A stretch of 6,697 bases of DNA from Anaerolineales bacterium UBA4826 (GTDB lineage Bacteria > Chloroflexota > Anaerolineae > UBA4142): NCBI GenBank assembly GCA_002400365.1, contig DHFK01000167.1, forward strand, positions 9,548-16,244, read 5' to 3'. The translations under genes and the position numbers were made by a program. Numbering within the stretch: the first letter of the stretch is position 1; each line of letters starts with the position of its first letter. The notes under the pieces are model-generated. The model saw nothing but the letters and a program-made list of their open reading frames with translations. It did not search any database and had not been told where the DNA came from. This document shows, in pieces, positions 6,365 to 6,697 of the stretch.

Positions 6365-6449
6365 TATCAATTCGGTGAGAATTCAGCAGTAAACCTCTTG
6401 GATCTTTCCGAAATCTATGTAAATCTAGGTCCTGTCTTGGCTATGGTCC
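6365..6449. other. AT-richer spacer between the IS66 remnant and the operon promoter
   Basis: No gene is visible on either strand. The stretch is clearly richer in A and T than its surroundings. It holds the 10-bp tandem repeat at 6411-6430, a minus-strand AGGTT at 6392-6396 and a GAATTC. The IS-derived sequence probably ends somewhere between 6430 and 6516, but no terminal inverted repeat can be recognised. Confidence 0.5.
6411..6430. repeat. 10-bp tandem direct repeat
   Basis: AAATCTATGT (6411-6420) is followed at once by AAATCTAGGT (6421-6430), identical in nine of ten positions. The period is about one helical turn, so a protein could read both copies from the same face. It lies between the IS66 remnant and the regulator's promoter. 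It may be an upstream regulatory site, or a scar of insertion; IS66 elements normally leave 8-bp target duplications, so it does not fit a simple IS66 footprint. Confidence 0.55.
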
Positions 6450-6697
6450 TCAGCCGTGCCCGCTAGCACCACACCGAATCGTGGACGGGTCTGCGCGTGA
6501 CTGACGCGTTCCAAGACCGTCAAAATCCTGCCCGAGCATGCGCGCGACCACGTCGTGATCGCGGTGGGGGCCAAGCACATAGAGCGACACTTGTTCATGC
6601 GTAAAGACCCACAGCCAGGCGGGATGTCCGCCGACTTTCCAGCCCGTTTCATCCGCATGGACTGCGGCACTCGGGCACAACTGGGTTTGCAGGTCGG
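6450..6697 (-). pseudogene. Partial, degenerate IS66-family transposase
   Basis: Reading left from the window edge, the frame gives LQTQLCPSAAVHADETGW, then a segment with GGHPAWLWVF and RDHDVVARMLGQDFDG. This is the DDE-catalytic start of IS66 transposases, where the family reads vhaDETgW, then a tryptophan-containing WLWVF, then a line ending LGxDFxGVLVSD. The first catalytic Asp is at 6651-6653. After the glycine at 6516-6518 the expected VLVSDxxxAY with the second Asp is missing. The frame continues with unrelated residues to TGA at 6450-6452, and neither other frame restores the family sequence. About 55-60 recognisable residues remain in the window; the N-terminal part would lie beyond 6697. 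The copy is therefore cut at its 3' side and should be inactive. It marks a past insertion immediately upstream of the hem operon. Confidence 0.83.

Noticed and set aside
6494..6508. Inverted repeat CGCGT/ACGCG as an IS end
   Set aside because: The arms are only 5 bp of a word that is abundant across the whole window, and they do not resemble the longer terminal inverted repeats of IS66 elements.
6425..6670. An alternative 81-codon minus-strand frame over the transposase
   Set aside because: Its first part is a shifted reading of the IS66 sequence, and its second part, which would follow a frameshift after 6516, does not restore the VLVSD-containing IS66 continuation.

Overview
The window is a compact heme (tetrapyrrole) biosynthesis operon, all on the minus strand and read from right to left. 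The order is a helix-turn-helix regulator, hemA, hemL, a fused hemC-hemD gene, and hemB. Together these enzymes carry glutamyl-tRNA(Glu) to uroporphyrinogen III by the C5 pathway. HemA makes glutamate-1-semialdehyde, HemL converts it to 5-aminolevulinate, HemB condenses two of these to porphobilinogen, and the HemC and HemD halves of one polypeptide polymerise and close the ring. Every catalytic residue I looked for in the four enzymes is present; the one departure in a conserved motif is a Leu for Lys in the HemC GGKG motif.

The sequence is GC-rich and unusually full of CGCG words. The C5 route, the hemCD fusion and the hemA-hemL-hemCD-hemB order with a regulator in front suggest a free-living bacterium, most likely Chloroflexota (Anaerolineae-like). 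That assignment is inference from gene content, because no taxonomic marker is present.

Layout from right to left. 6450-6697 is the inside of an IS66-family transposase that runs off the window and degenerates after about 6516. 6278-6449 is the operon's upstream region: a 10-bp tandem repeat, scattered AGGTT half-sites, a weak promoter candidate and a strong ribosome binding site. 5651-6277 is the regulator, a MerR/excisionase-type DNA-binding domain joined to a helical domain I do not recognise. hemA, hemL, hemCD and hemB follow with gaps of 30 and 32 nt, a 14-nt overlap, and a 51-nt gap, which supports one transcript. Directly after the hemB stop codon, in the same frame, lies a 39-codon piece of a HemQ (chlorite dismutase-family coproheme decarboxylase) gene with neither start nor proper end. 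It looks like the remains of a late-pathway gene once next to hemB. The last 60 bases on the left show nothing I can name.

This is mainly a conventional pathway operon. The points most worth following up are the pathway-leading regulator with its orphan helical domain and candidate operators, and the broken hemQ at the hemB border.
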